DNA of 64,000 bases from Streptomyces kaniharaensis (GTDB taxonomy: Bacteria; Actinomycetota; Actinomycetes; Streptomycetales; Streptomycetaceae): contig NZ_WBOF01000002.1 of assembly GCF_009569385.1 (NCBI RefSeq), positions 62,001-126,000 of the forward strand, in the 5' to 3' direction. The translations under genes and the position numbers were made by a program. Below are positions 35,372 to 43,911 of this stretch, piece by piece (position 1 is the stretch's first letter; every line of letters starts with the position of its first letter). The notes beneath the pieces were generated by a model. It was not told the DNA's origin and made no database searches. It was given only the letters and a program-made list of their open reading frames with translations.

Positions 35372-35635
35372 GCCAGCGCCTCCTCGAACATGGACCGGTT
35401 CACGGCGGTGAACGCGAACTCCCTGCGGCTCCACTCGATCCGCGAGGCCAGTACCTCGGGCTCTGCGGGTGCGGTGTCGGGGGAGGCCATGAGCTCGGCC
35501 CAGAACCGTGCGTTGCGCGCCTGCCGCTCGAGGATGGCGTCAACCACGGCACCGCGCTCCGGCCCCTGGAGGCCGTATTGCGCCGCGGAGGTGGAGGCCG
35601 GCGAGGTAGTAGCCGGCGATCTGGACAGCGCTCAT
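35368..35635 (-). pseudogene. Small unrecognised gene, probable frameshift
   Basis: The front reads MSAVQIAGYYLAGLHL and the back AAQYGLQGPERGAVVDAILE, RQARNARFWAELMASPDTAP, ASRIEWSRREFAFTAVNRSM and FEEALA. One base change of frame at about 35585 joins them into a protein of about 89 residues. It is helical and charged, with no recognised domain. It is coupled to the downstream gene by ATGA. Confidence 0.45.
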
Positions 35636-35689
35636 GGCCGCCATCGTAGGCGCGGCCTCATGGAGGCCGCGCCCCGTGGATACGGTCGG

Positions 35690-36352
35690 TCAGACCTTCC
35701 GGATGGTGTACGCCACTCCGGTGCCGGCACAAGCGGGGCTGCGGTAGTAGCGGGTCACCACCCACCCGGTCGGGATCGGGGACATCGAACACACCGTGGC
35801 GTCAGTCTGGCCGGCGGTGTTCGCGATCGTGTACAGCACACCGGTACCGGCACACCCCGTGCTGTTGTACGAGCTCGTGATCACCCACCCGGCCGGAATC
35901 GGCGACATCGAACACACCGCGGTCTCAGTCCGGTTGGCGGTGTTCTCGATGCTGTACAGCACACCAGTACCGGCACACCCCGTGCTGGTGTTCGAGCTCG
36001 TGATCACCCACCCGGCCGGAATCGGCGACATCGAACACACCGCGGTGCTCGTCTGCCCGGTCACGTCCTCGATGGAGTAGATGACGCCGGTGAGGGCGCA
36101 GGAACTGCTCCGGTACGAGCTCGTGATGACCCACCCGGGCGGGATGGGCGAGTTGGAGCAGACGGTATCACTGGCGGCGAGCCGCTGCGGGGCCGCCTGG
36201 GCTTGGGCGCTCGCGGCGGTCATCACGCCCAGGAGCATGAGCACGGCAGTCACCAGATGGGGTATGCGGTTACGCACGGACGTCAAGGCGGGCCTCGAAT
36301 CTTCTGAACGCTCCACGGCCACGCCGATGTGACCGAAGTGAACGATTGGCAC
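35690..36352 (-). CDS. Secreted protein of four Cys-paired repeats
   Basis: The frame of about 220 residues starts from GTG 36352, six bases after AAGGA; a start at GTG 36277 would leave a more usual signal peptide (VRNRIPHLVTAVLMLLGVMT, cleaved near AQAQA). The mature part is four repeats of about 37-38 residues: VCSMSPIPAGWVITSSYNST, then GCAGTGVLYTI and a short linker. Each repeat has two Cys, so one disulfide per repeat is likely. The pattern is a compact extracellular beta repeat. Function is unknown; surface binding or structural roles are possible. Confidence 0.75.
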   Translation of the reverse strand: MPIVHFGHIGVAVERSEDSRPALTSVRNRIPHLVTAVLMLLGVMTAASAQAQAAPQRLAASDTVCSNSPIPPGWVITSSYRSSSCALTGVIYSIEDVTGQTSTAVCSMSPIPAGWVITSSNTSTGCAGTGVLYSIENTANRTETAVCSMSPIPAGWVITSSYNSTGCAGTGVLYTIANTAGQTDATVCSMSPIPTGWVVTRYYRSPACAGTGVAYTIRKV

Positions 36353-36381
36353 ACAGTTCCTTCACTGCGGCTGAGATCGTG

Positions 36382-36595
36382 TCAGAGTTGTTGCAGCGCC
36401 GCCAGAGTGCCGCCGCCCGCGACGAGAAGGGCCTCCGCAAGGCGGCCTGACTCGGCCTGCTGCGCTTCGCTCAGCCCTTGGCTGGCGGCTTCCACGTCGC
36501 CGCCCCAAGACGGCAGCGGTGCGCAGGTGACGCCGAGAAGCCGCGAGGGCCGCCAGCATGGCAAGCGTCAGCGTCAGATGATGGCGCTCCCTCAA
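36382..36595 (-). pseudogene. Small hypothetical gene, frameshifted
   Basis: The front from a TTG at 36595 reads LRERHHLTLTLAMLAALAAS and RRHLRTAAVL. After a one-base shift at about 36500 it becomes GGDVEAASQGLSEAQQAESG, RLAEALLVAGGGTLAALQQL. The helical, Ala/Leu-rich product would have about 70 residues. It follows the stop of the upstream gene by only five bases. Confidence 0.4.
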
Positions 36596-36600
36596 GCTGG

Positions 36601-37392
36601 TCAGGAGGTCGCCTTTGGGGGGATCAACTCGGGGTCGAAGGGCGGCGGGAAGCGGCCCAGGTCGACCATGCCATGGATCGGAACCCCGGCATGAAGGATG
36701 CGCTCGGCGTCACGAGCCTGCACATCCGAGTCGAAAATCCCCCTGAAATGCGTCTTGGTGAGGGTGCGCTTCTGGAACGCTGCGACGAACTCCCAGGCCA
36801 TCGGCACCCCTAGGTAGGCCAGGTCGGAACCGTCGGGGGATGCGGGATCGAGCACTGTTCCGTCGGCGGCCGCGCACCACGCGTGCGCGCGTGCTGTGTG
36901 GTCCGGCGCGAGGACGTAGCCCTCGACGTAGGCGCCAGGCAGGCGCCGGGCGACGCGCAGCTCGTTGCGGTGGCACGGTCCAGGTGCGCCGCGGCGCGGG
37001 GCCCCGGAGGAAGGCCACGGCGCGGGAGTGAATAGGCGGCCCTGGGTGAGCACGACACGGGCAGCACGGCAGTTGGCCGTGACGGCCGTGGCCGCTACAG
37101 CGTCGATGAGGGCGCTGTCATGAGGCGTCAACGGGTCTGCAAGCACACGTCGAGTGTCTGTCCATGCGGCAGGTGCGGCTCGGTGACGGGTCGCAGGGCT
37201 GACCCGGGTGAGCGACGACGCCCGTGCGACCGCCGCGCCAGAAAAGTCGGCCGGTTCGAGTGCGCCCGCTGTGCGTTTCGGCGGGGCGGCGCCATTACCC
37301 CGGTCTACTGCCCCAGCCCGCCGGTCGGCGGCGACACGGTGGCTGCGGCTGTGGCTCGTTGCGGGAAACCGATTTCGTGTTGGCGTGGTCAT
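36601..37392 (-). CDS. Hypothetical protein
   Basis: The 263-residue frame has an uninformative basic first half and a better-patterned second half: PCHRNELRVARRLPGAYVEG, YVLAPDHTARAHAWCAAADG, TVLDPASPDGSDLAYLGVPM and AWEFVAAFQKRTLTKTHFRG. A Cys, the AHAW histidine and DP(A) in that order recall transglutaminase/peptidase-like folds (C...HAW...DP), but this is only a resemblance. The true start may be further in. Confidence 0.5.
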   Translation of the reverse strand: MTTPTRNRFPATSHSRSHRVAADRRAGAVDRGNGAAPPKRTAGALEPADFSGAAVARASSLTRVSPATRHRAAPAAWTDTRRVLADPLTPHDSALIDAVAATAVTANCRAARVVLTQGRLFTPAPWPSSGAPRRGAPGPCHRNELRVARRLPGAYVEGYVLAPDHTARAHAWCAAADGTVLDPASPDGSDLAYLGVPMAWEFVAAFQKRTLTKTHFRGIFDSDVQARDAERILHAGVPIHGMVDLGRFPPPFDPELIPPKATS

Positions 37393-37413
37393 CGCTTAGG
37401 GTGATTCCACCGA

Positions 37414-37490
37414 CGCGGGGTGGAGCAGCTCGGTAGCTCGCTGGGCTCATAACCCAGAGGTCGCAGGTTCAAATCCTGTCCCCGCTACCA
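37414..37490 (+). tRNA. tRNA-fMet (initiator), anticodon CAT
   Basis: The 77-nt gene has an encoded CCA end. The anticodon CAT is at 37448-37450 within loop CTCATAA, closed by GGG:CCC, the three G-C pairs that mark initiator tRNAs. The first base does not pair with position 72 in Watson-Crick fashion, another initiator trait. The T loop is GGTTCAAATCC. A GC-rich hairpin follows directly. Confidence 0.95.
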
Positions 37491-37494
37491 CCAG

Positions 37495-37530
37495 GGCCGG
37501 GGCCGGCGCATGATTGCGCGGGCCCCGGCC
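37495..37530 (+). terminator. Hairpin terminator after tRNA-fMet
   Basis: GGCCGGGGCC at 37495-37504 and its exact complement GGCCCCGGCC at 37521-37530 form a 10-bp stem extended inside by GCGC/GCGC, followed by TTGTTCGTT. It begins four bases after the tRNA end. Confidence 0.8.
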
Positions 37531-37757
37531 TTGTTCGTTGGTGAGCAGCGCACGCGGAAGTGGGTGGATCAGCCTGCGGCTTCGCGTTCCCCAGTCGAGC
37601 CCGTGCGGAGCGCCGAGGGCCACCGCTTCGCAAGGTGGCGGCCCGAAGCGCTCTTTTCTTAAGAGTCGGTGGTCGGTCGGTCGCCGTGAGGCGCTGGGCC
37701 TTCAATTGGCCGTAAAGTCCGTGGACACCATTCCGTTTGTGTTGTGTGAGGTAGTCC

Positions 37758-38400
37758 ATGGAGCCGATCGCAGTCCAGTTCGACGTCGCCTCGGTCATTG
37801 CGGTGCTGGAAACGGTGCTGCCCCAGTTCGAGGAGGAGGAACGGCGAGGCCCTGCAGGCGCTGGAGGAGATCCGCGCGAAGAAGGAGGCCGCCCTCAACG
37901 CGCTGAGCGTGCTGCGCGCGCTTCCGGCTGTCGGCCTGGTGCAGCCTGCGGTCGCCGCTCAGGAGCTGCCCGTCGAGGCTCAGGCGCAGGACACCACGGA
38001 GCAGCAACCGGTCGCTCCTGCCCAGGCGCCGGCCGCCAGGAAGGCAGCGCGCAAGCCTGCGGTCAAGAAGGCCGCGCCAGCGGGAGAGAAGGCCGGTTCC
38101 GCGAAGGCCTCCGCTCGGAAGGCCACGAAGGGCGTCCGGGTCCCCGCGTCCCGCAAGCCTGCCGCCGGACAGCAGCAGCCGCCGGCTGCTGCCAAGCGCG
38201 GCCGTCTGAGTGCTGAGGGAGTCCTCGCGGCCCTCGGCGAGTTCACGGAGCCGGTCCCGGCGAAGGACGTCGCCGCCAAGCTGGGGCTGGATGGCACTGC
38301 CGCGAACGTCAACAACGTGCGGGCCCTGCTCGGCCAGCTCGCGAGGACCAGCCGCGCCACCAATCCGAAGCGGGGAATGTACGCGGTGCTCGGCAGCTGA
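37758..38400 (+). pseudogene. Basic-linker protein with C-terminal winged helix, frameshifted
   Basis: ATG 37758 begins MEPIAVQFDVASVIAVLETV and a coiled segment. At about 37842 an extra base in GAGGAGGAGGAAC shifts the frame, which continues GEALQALEEIRAKKEAALNA. A histone-H1-like Lys/Ala/Pro linker (AARKAARKPAVKKAAPAGEK) follows, then a domain GRLSAEGVLAALGEFTEPVP, AKDVAAKLGLDGTAANVNNV and RALLGQLARTSRATNPKRGM, which has the helix pattern of a winged helix. It may bind DNA. A protein of similar plan is encoded at 38836. Confidence 0.6.
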
Positions 38401-38403
38401 CCG

Positions 38404-38718
38404 CACACGGACCCGCTCTCATTGCCGGGGGCCGGACGCGGCACCGACTGGAAGACCGTGTCGCTCGGCGAGATGGCCCGCTACAAGTTCCACATCGAGC
38501 AGACGCCGGACCCGCGCACCCACCGTCTGCCGACCGGTAAGACTGTCAATGCCGTGGTGGGCACCGCCTGCGGGTTCCTGCGATGGTGTGCGGCGACCGG
38601 CATCGTGGCCCCCGAGGTCGCATCCGTGCTCAGTGAGCCCCGGTTCCTCCAGTACACCCCGAAGGGCTTCAACGAAGGCGAAGACGGACAGTTCCGACGC
38701 GTCAACGCCCGTGTCCTC
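38404..38718 (+). pseudogene. Tn554-like tnpA (tyrosine recombinase), 5' part
   Basis: The frame reads GTDWKTVSLGEMARYKFHIE, GKTVNAVVGTACGFLRWCAA and YTPKGFNEGEDGQFRRVNAR. This is the N-terminal SAM-like, core-binding domain of a TnpA-type recombinase. It begins without a start codon just after the previous gene, so the first 40-50 residues are missing. It stops at 38718 where an inserted element begins; the catalytic part resumes at about 40393. Confidence 0.75.
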
Positions 38719-38835
38719 AGAAGCCATTCCCAAATCGAAGGTAGGGTCACGTTTTCCCAGGTGAGGGGTGTGGCCGTCGTTCGGTAGGCATGCTCGGATC
38801 GTCGTGCTGGTGCGGGGCGTGCTCGGAGGTGGCGG

Positions 38836-39318
38836 ATGCCGTCGGTGCTGGGAGTGCTGGAGAAGCGCGAGCGAGTGGCGCTGGCCCGGGCGGAGGAACT
38901 GCGGTCCGAAGTGGAGCGGCTCCAGGCCGCGTTGGCCGAGGCGGAGGACGCCGCGCGGCGCGCGGTCATCGCCCGCGAGGAGACGGTTGAGGCCCTGGCC
39001 GAGGCGGCTGGCGCGGTCGATGCGCCGGTGGAGGTGCCGGCTGCGGGGGCTGCGGGGCCGCGGGTGAAGGTGCCGCTGTGGTGCGAGGGCGTGGGGACCG
39101 GGGAGCTGCCGCTCGACTGCGCGCGGATCGTGGCCCTGGTCGAGCGCGACGCGGCCGGTGGCGGGGAGGGAGTGCGGGCTCGGGCCATGCGCGAGCATCT
39201 GGGCTGGGCGTCGAGCGACGCGAAGGAGCAGGCCGCCCGGTTCCGGGCGAAGCGGCTGGTCGAGCGCGGCTGGCTGACCGAGCAGCGGCCGGGGCTGTTC
39301 AGGCCGCGGACAGCTTGA
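38836..39318 (+). CDS. Coiled-coil and winged-helix-like passenger protein
   Basis: This 160-residue protein starts at ATG 38836, six bases after GGAGG. Residues 5-60 form a coiled coil (ARAEELRSEVERLQAALAEA). The C-terminal half (LDCARIVALVERDAAGGGEG, RARAMREHLGWASSDAKEQA, ARFRAKRLVERGWLTEQRPG) has a winged-helix pattern and ends LFRPRTA. The plan resembles the protein at 37758. Its last 20 bases overlap the convergent IS5 transposase gene, which was probably fused to it when the IS landed. Function is unknown. Confidence 0.6.
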   Translation: MPSVLGVLEKRERVALARAEELRSEVERLQAALAEAEDAARRAVIAREETVEALAEAAGAVDAPVEVPAAGAAGPRVKVPLWCEGVGTGELPLDCARIVALVERDAAGGGEGVRARAMREHLGWASSDAKEQAARFRAKRLVERGWLTEQRPGLFRPRTA

Positions 39319-40240
39319 CGCGGCGGGGCGCGGGGGCGCCGGAGCGGGCCAGGCGGCGCGTGGCCGGGATGCTCGCGGCCCACCAGGCCATCGCCTCGGC
39401 GCTGTCGATGCGGGTCTCGTAGTCCCGGGCGAGGCGTCTCGCCCGGATCAGCCAGGAAAATGATCGTTCCACGACCCAGCGGCGCGGCAGCACCACGAAC
39501 CCGGTGGCGTCGTCGCTGCGTTTGACGACGGTGAGCGCAAGGGCCAGGACGGTGGTGGCGAAGGCGACCAGCCAGCCGGTGTAGCCGCTGTCGGCCCAGA
39601 CCAGGGCGATGCGGCGGTGTTCGGTGCGCAGTTGGTCAAGGAGGTCGCGGCCGGCGTCGTTGTCTTTGACCGAGGCGGCGGTGACCAGCACGGTCAGCAG
39701 CAGGCCCAGGGTGTCGACGGCGATGTGCCGTTTGCGGCCGTTGATCTTCTTTCCGGCGTCGTAGCCGCGCGAGGCGGTCGGCACGGTGGCGTCGGCCTTG
39801 ACCGACTGCGAGTCGATGATCGCGGCGGTCGGCTCCGCCTTCTTGCCGGCCAGTTCTCGCAGGCGGGCGCGCAGTCGGCCGTAGAGCTCCTTGATCAGGT
39901 CGTTGTCGCGCCAGCGGCGGAAGAACCGGTATACGGCCCGCCGCTTGGGGAAGTCGGTCGGCAGACTGGCCCAGCGCACGCCCTCGGCGACCAGGTAGCG
40001 CACGCCGTCGATCATCTGGCGGTGGCAGAAGCCCTCCGGGCGTCCGCCCTTTCCGTTCAGCCAGGCCGGGACCGGCAGCAGCGGCCGGACCAGGTGCCAT
40101 TCGGCGTCGGTGAGGTCGGAGCTGTAGCGGCGGGTCCGGTCGGGCTGGTCGGCTGCGTTGCCGAGCCGGTGGGCCAGGCAATCGCACGGCGACACGCCGG
40201 AGTTGGACGCGGACGGGGTCGACACGCCACAGTGGGACAC
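39299..40240 (-). CDS. IS5-family transposase
   Basis: The 313-residue DDE transposase reads RRYSSDLTDAEWHLVRPLLP, then FCHRQMIDGVRYLVAEGVRW and RAVYRFFRRWRDNDLIKELY. Catalytic residues are in AAIIDSQSVKADATV, ALVWADSGYTGWLV and RRWVVERSFSWLIRARRL. The C-terminus (GAPAPRRVKLSAA) runs into the end of the opposite gene, so the original 3' end of the IS may be lost. Upstream, GGGCCTCCTG and CAGGAGGCCC at 40243-40294 form an inverted pair around the start region. Confidence 0.85.
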   Translation of the reverse strand: MSHCGVSTPSASNSGVSPCDCLAHRLGNAADQPDRTRRYSSDLTDAEWHLVRPLLPVPAWLNGKGGRPEGFCHRQMIDGVRYLVAEGVRWASLPTDFPKRRAVYRFFRRWRDNDLIKELYGRLRARLRELAGKKAEPTAAIIDSQSVKADATVPTASRGYDAGKKINGRKRHIAVDTLGLLLTVLVTAASVKDNDAGRDLLDQLRTEHRRIALVWADSGYTGWLVAFATTVLALALTVVKRSDDATGFVVLPRRWVVERSFSWLIRARRLARDYETRIDSAEAMAWWAASIPATRRLARSGAPAPRRVKLSAA

Positions 40241-40392
40241 CTGGGCCTCCTGGTGCTTGGTTGACTCGACATCACCGAGCTGTGCAGGAGGCCCTTCTGC
40301 TATGCGCCGGCCACGGAGTGATCACTCGAACGAGGCTGATGCGCACGGAAGTTCGAGCGGCAGTCGTATCCATCGGTTTGGGAATCGCTTCT

Positions 40393-41041
40393 CAAAGCAG
40401 CCGAGATCGAGCTGCCACCCGCCGTTCTGTCCACCGGGCAGATCGACCGAATTCTCTCGGCTGCCGGCACCGCGCGCGACCGCTTCCTGCTCGCACTGCT
40501 CCTCGGGACCGGCCTGCGCATTGGCGAGGCGCTCGGCCTGCGGCGCGAGGACATTCACTTCCTGCCCGACTCCCAGCACCTCGGCTGCCAGATCGCCGGG
40601 GCGCACGTGCACGTCAGGCCCCGCCAAAACAACAGCAACGGTGCACGCGCCAAATCCGGGAGGCACCGGCACGTTCCCGTCGAAAGGCGGGTGGTGAACG
40701 CCTACCGGGACCACCTCGTCGAGCGCGACGGAGTCCAGCAAGCAGCGGGATGCGACTTCGTGTTCGTGAATCTGGCCTCGCGACATGCCGGTCTGCCCAT
40801 GTCGTATTCGAATGCCAAGCAGGTCATTGAGCGGATTGGCAACCGTTGCGGCTTCCGGGCCCGGCCGCACATGATGCGGCACACGGCGGCGACCGCCTGG
40901 ATCCGTGCGGGAGTCGACCCTGACGTGGTGCAGACTCTGCTCGGTCACGTCTCTGCGGCCAGCACGGCTGTCTACCTCCATGCCAGCGACGATGATCTGC
41001 GTGCAGCGGTCGATCTGGTGGCAGCCGGTGGAAACCGATGA
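40393..41041 (+). pseudogene. Tn554-like tnpA, catalytic part
   Basis: The frame reads AAEIELPPAVLSTGQIDRIL, LLLGTGLRIGEALGLRREDI (first catalytic Arg), PHMMRHTAATAWIRAG (H-x-x-R box) and LLGHVSAASTAVYLHAS (His and the nucleophile Tyr). It is the C-terminal domain of a tyrosine recombinase whose N-terminal part lies at 38404-38718. Its stop overlaps the next recombinase (ATGA), as expected for the coupled tnpA-tnpB of this family. Confidence 0.85.
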
Positions 41042-43241
41042 CCGTCGCGCACGACTACGTCGAGTTGCCCGCGAGCCAGGTCGCACGGCCCGACTGGGCG
41101 GCCTGGCTCGCCGACCGGCTCGACCTCCAGTGGCGGACGGGTGAGTGGGATCCCGGCAGCCTGCTGTTCACAGCGGATCTGGACAACCCGCGGTCCCGGG
41201 CCTTCGCCTGCCGCGTGGCGGCCTGCGACGCGCTGGTCGAATCGCCGGCGTCCCACTGCGAGGCATGTCGAGCCGTCAGCACACGGCGCGGTCACCCGCC
41301 CGACTTCGATACGACCCACACGCCCTCCCTACCCGCCGTACGACAACCCAATGTGGGGGACGGCCTGCAACCGGGCCGCTCACAGTTCGCTCTCGGGGAC
41401 CTCTCCACAGCGCTGCGGGCAGAGATCCTCTACTGCCTTCAGCGCCGTGACGAGGAGGACCGCCCGGTCGTGCCCGCGATGATGCGCCGCATCATCCGCA
41501 ACCTCCCCCCAGGGCTGTCCTCGCTGCTCGACCTCGGGACGCCGCTGTCCATCACGCACCTTCCCAAGACCACACATGGCCTGGTCAACGACATGCAGGT
41601 CAGACTCCGCCGGGCCCGCGTTCAGTACGACGGCGTCGATCCGACGCTCGGAGACGTCTGGGACTGCGCGCTTGTGGGGCTTCTTTCCGCACCGAACCGC
41701 CGCTATCCCGCAGCCAGCGGGCACCTGGACTTCCGGCCGATCCGGCAACGGTGGCTGCGCGAGATCGTCAAGGAGTACGGGCGAGCCGTGCGGCCCACCG
41801 TCGCGGAGCTGAGGCGCACCGCTAACGTCACGGCGCTCGCCTCGAACGCGCTGGCGTCCAGACCCGCCGCCGAGAGGCCGCAGACGCTCGCCCTGGCCGA
41901 CATGACCCTTGTCGTCCAGGCCATCGAGATCGCCCGCAACCCGAAGGACGGCAGCGCCTACTCCCAGGCCCAGCGCAAGGCGATGCTGGGCTGGTGGCGC
42001 CGGCTCCTTCAGTACGCGCGCCTGGCCGGCCTGATGGACGACATCCCAGGAGTCTTCGCGCTCAGCCCCGAACTGCACGGCATCGAGGCCGTCGACACGA
42101 CCGAGGACGAGAGCGGCCGCGCGATCCCCGAACACGTCATCGCCCAGCTCGACCAGTACCTGCCCCTGATGAGCGCGGACTCCACCTACAAGCACGCCGG
42201 CTGGCAAGCCGAAGACTTCGCGGCCATGTATCAGGAGGTCTACCGGATCATCCGCGACACCGGGCGTCGTCCCGAGGAAGCCACCTCGCTCAAGCGCGAC
42301 TGCCTGCAGTGGATCGACGGCAAGCCGTCCCTGATCTACGACAACCGAAAGCGCAGACGTTACGGCCGGCGCCTTCCGATCAGGCCGGAGACCGCCCGGC
42401 ACATCCAGCAGTGGCAGAAGCACCGAGACAGCCTCCCGAGATGCCGGGCTGCGAAGAGTGGCTCTTCCCCGCCCCCGGAGCTACCCGCAGATCCCGAGTC
42501 AGGTACCTGACTGCTCACTACTTCTCGGCCAGGGTTTTCCGCGAATGGGTCGACGGCATCCCCGAACTCCTCGACGACCGCCTCGACGACAACGGCGACC
42601 AGATCCCCTACCGCCGCTCCGAGATCGTCGCCTACGGTCTGCGACACGCCTACGCACAGCGGCACGCCGATGCCGGAACCGCCATTGACGTGCTGTGCAA
42701 GCTCATGGACCACCGCTCACTCGACGTCACCATGGGGTACTACACCGTCTCCCAGGAGCGGCGCCGCAAGGCCGTCGAAACGGTGGCGGTACTCGCGGCC
42801 GACCGTCACGGGAACCCGAGAGGCTCCAACGACCCGCTCGCCTACGAGCTGCGATCCGTGGCGGTGCCGAACGGAGGATGCACCGAGCCCAGCAACGTCA
42901 AGGCCGGCGGCGGGCACTGCCGCATGCGCTTCCAGTGCGCCGGCTGCGACTTCTACGAGCCCGACCCCTCCTACCGTCCGGCGCTGGAGCAGACCATCGC
43001 CGATCTGCGAGCAGATCGGGAGGCAGCGACGGCCATGGGCGCCGCGGACTGGGTGCTGGCGAACTTCGAGCACCAGCTGGAGGCATACGCAAAGGTCTTG
43101 GCCGAGATGGACGAGCGCCTGGCCGGTCTGTCACCGCAGGAACGGGACGCGGTGGAGGCGGCGTCGAAGGAGCTGCGGAAGGTCCGCGCCTCTCAGGCGT
43201 TCTTCCCCGGTGACACCCTGGACATCAGGAGGGCCCCGTGA
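41038..43241 (+). pseudogene. Tn554-like tnpB (large tyrosine recombinase), one frameshift
   Basis: About 734 codons are conserved. The front has a Cys/His cluster (AACDALVESPASHCEACRAV), then SQAQRKAMLGWWRRLLQYAR and IIRDTGRRPEEATSLKRDCL with the first catalytic Arg. At about 42437 one base is missing in CCTCCCGAG; the frame then continues EMPGCEEWLFPAPGATRRSR, AYGLRHAYAQRHADAGTAID and CKLMDHRSLDVTMGYYTVSQ, with H-x-x-R-like, His and Tyr. A late zinc-like cluster CRMRFQCAGCDFYEPDP is typical of these recombinases. It may be functional if the shift is a sequencing error. It overlaps its neighbours by ATGA and GTGA. Confidence 0.88.
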
Positions 43242-43834
43242 CGGACCCAACGACCGCTGCCCGCGAGGCCCGCGTAGAGCGGCTGCGGCAGGCACGGACC
43301 GCCGACAGTAAGGCCAAGACCAAGCGGAGCCTCGACGCCGTCGCCGGCCTCGTCGCCGCAGGCGAGCGGATCACGGTCGCGCGCGTAGCCCGCAAGGCCG
43401 CCGTCTCCACCTGGTTCGTCTACAACAGTCCGGTCGTCCACCAGGCGGTGCAAGCCGCCATCCAGGAACAAGCACGGCACGGCATTCCGGCCGCAGCCAT
43501 TCTCCCGAAGCAACGGGTCAGCGAAGCCAGCCTGCAGACCGACCTCGCACTCGCCCGCGAAGAGATCAAGGGCCTGAAAACGGAACGGGACCGACTCCAG
43601 GAGCGGGTCAGGCTCGCCCTCGGCGCTGAGATCGACGACGTCCAGCGAACCGAACTTCTCCGCCGCATTCGGGACCTGGAGAGCCACAACGCGCTCCTGA
43701 TCTCCGAACTTGCCGAGCAGGCCGCACGAGCTGGAAGGCTCGAACGCCGCACAGCCGAGCTGGAAGACGAGGTCACCGCGGTCCGTAGAGCCCTCACACG
43801 ATCCATTCGAGCGGTTCCAAGCTCGGCTCGATAG
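43238..43834 (+). CDS. DUF6262-type tnpC-like accessory protein
   Basis: This 198-residue protein starts from GTG 43238, overlapping the tnpB stop. The N-terminal part is HTH-like (RITVARVARKAAVSTWFVYN), followed by long coiled coils (LALAREEIKGLKTERDRLQE, ELLRRIRDLESHNALLISEL). This is the third gene of Tn554-type units and of the related recombinase trios of actinobacteria; TnpC assists orientation or efficiency of transposition in Tn554. It ends before a strong terminator. Confidence 0.85.
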   Translation: MTDPTTAAREARVERLRQARTADSKAKTKRSLDAVAGLVAAGERITVARVARKAAVSTWFVYNSPVVHQAVQAAIQEQARHGIPAAAILPKQRVSEASLQTDLALAREEIKGLKTERDRLQERVRLALGAEIDDVQRTELLRRIRDLESHNALLISELAEQAARAGRLERRTAELEDEVTAVRRALTRSIRAVPSSAR

Positions 43835-43857
43835 CCGCCAGAGCCCACATCCTCGCC

Positions 43858-43891
43858 GGTGCTTCTGGCCAGATAGCTGGCCAGAAGCACC
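43858..43891. terminator. Bidirectional hairpin terminator
   Basis: GGTGCTTCTGGCCAG at 43858-43872 and its exact complement at 43877-43891 form a 15-bp stem with the four-base loop ATAG. It lies between the convergent ends of the tnpC-like gene and the gene at 43912, so it can stop transcription from both sides. Confidence 0.85.
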
Positions 43892-43911
43892 ACCCGGCTA
43901 CGAGTCCGCAG

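Larger units (their letters stand above)
38719..40392. mobile_element. 1.67-kb insertion with 20-bp inverted ends, carrying a gene and an IS5
   Basis: The ends are AGAAGCCATTCCCAAATCGA at 38719-38738 and the complement of TCGGTTTGGGAATCGCTTCT at 40373-40392, which match at 18 of 20 positions. Between them lie a small plus-strand gene and an IS5-family transposase gene. The insert splits the tnpA of a Tn554-like unit. No target duplication was clear. Confidence 0.6.

Noticed and set aside
40243..40294. Terminal inverted repeat of the IS5 element
   Set aside because: GGGCCTCCTG and CAGGAGGCCC both lie on the same side of the transposase gene, so they form a local hairpin and cannot be the two ends of the IS.
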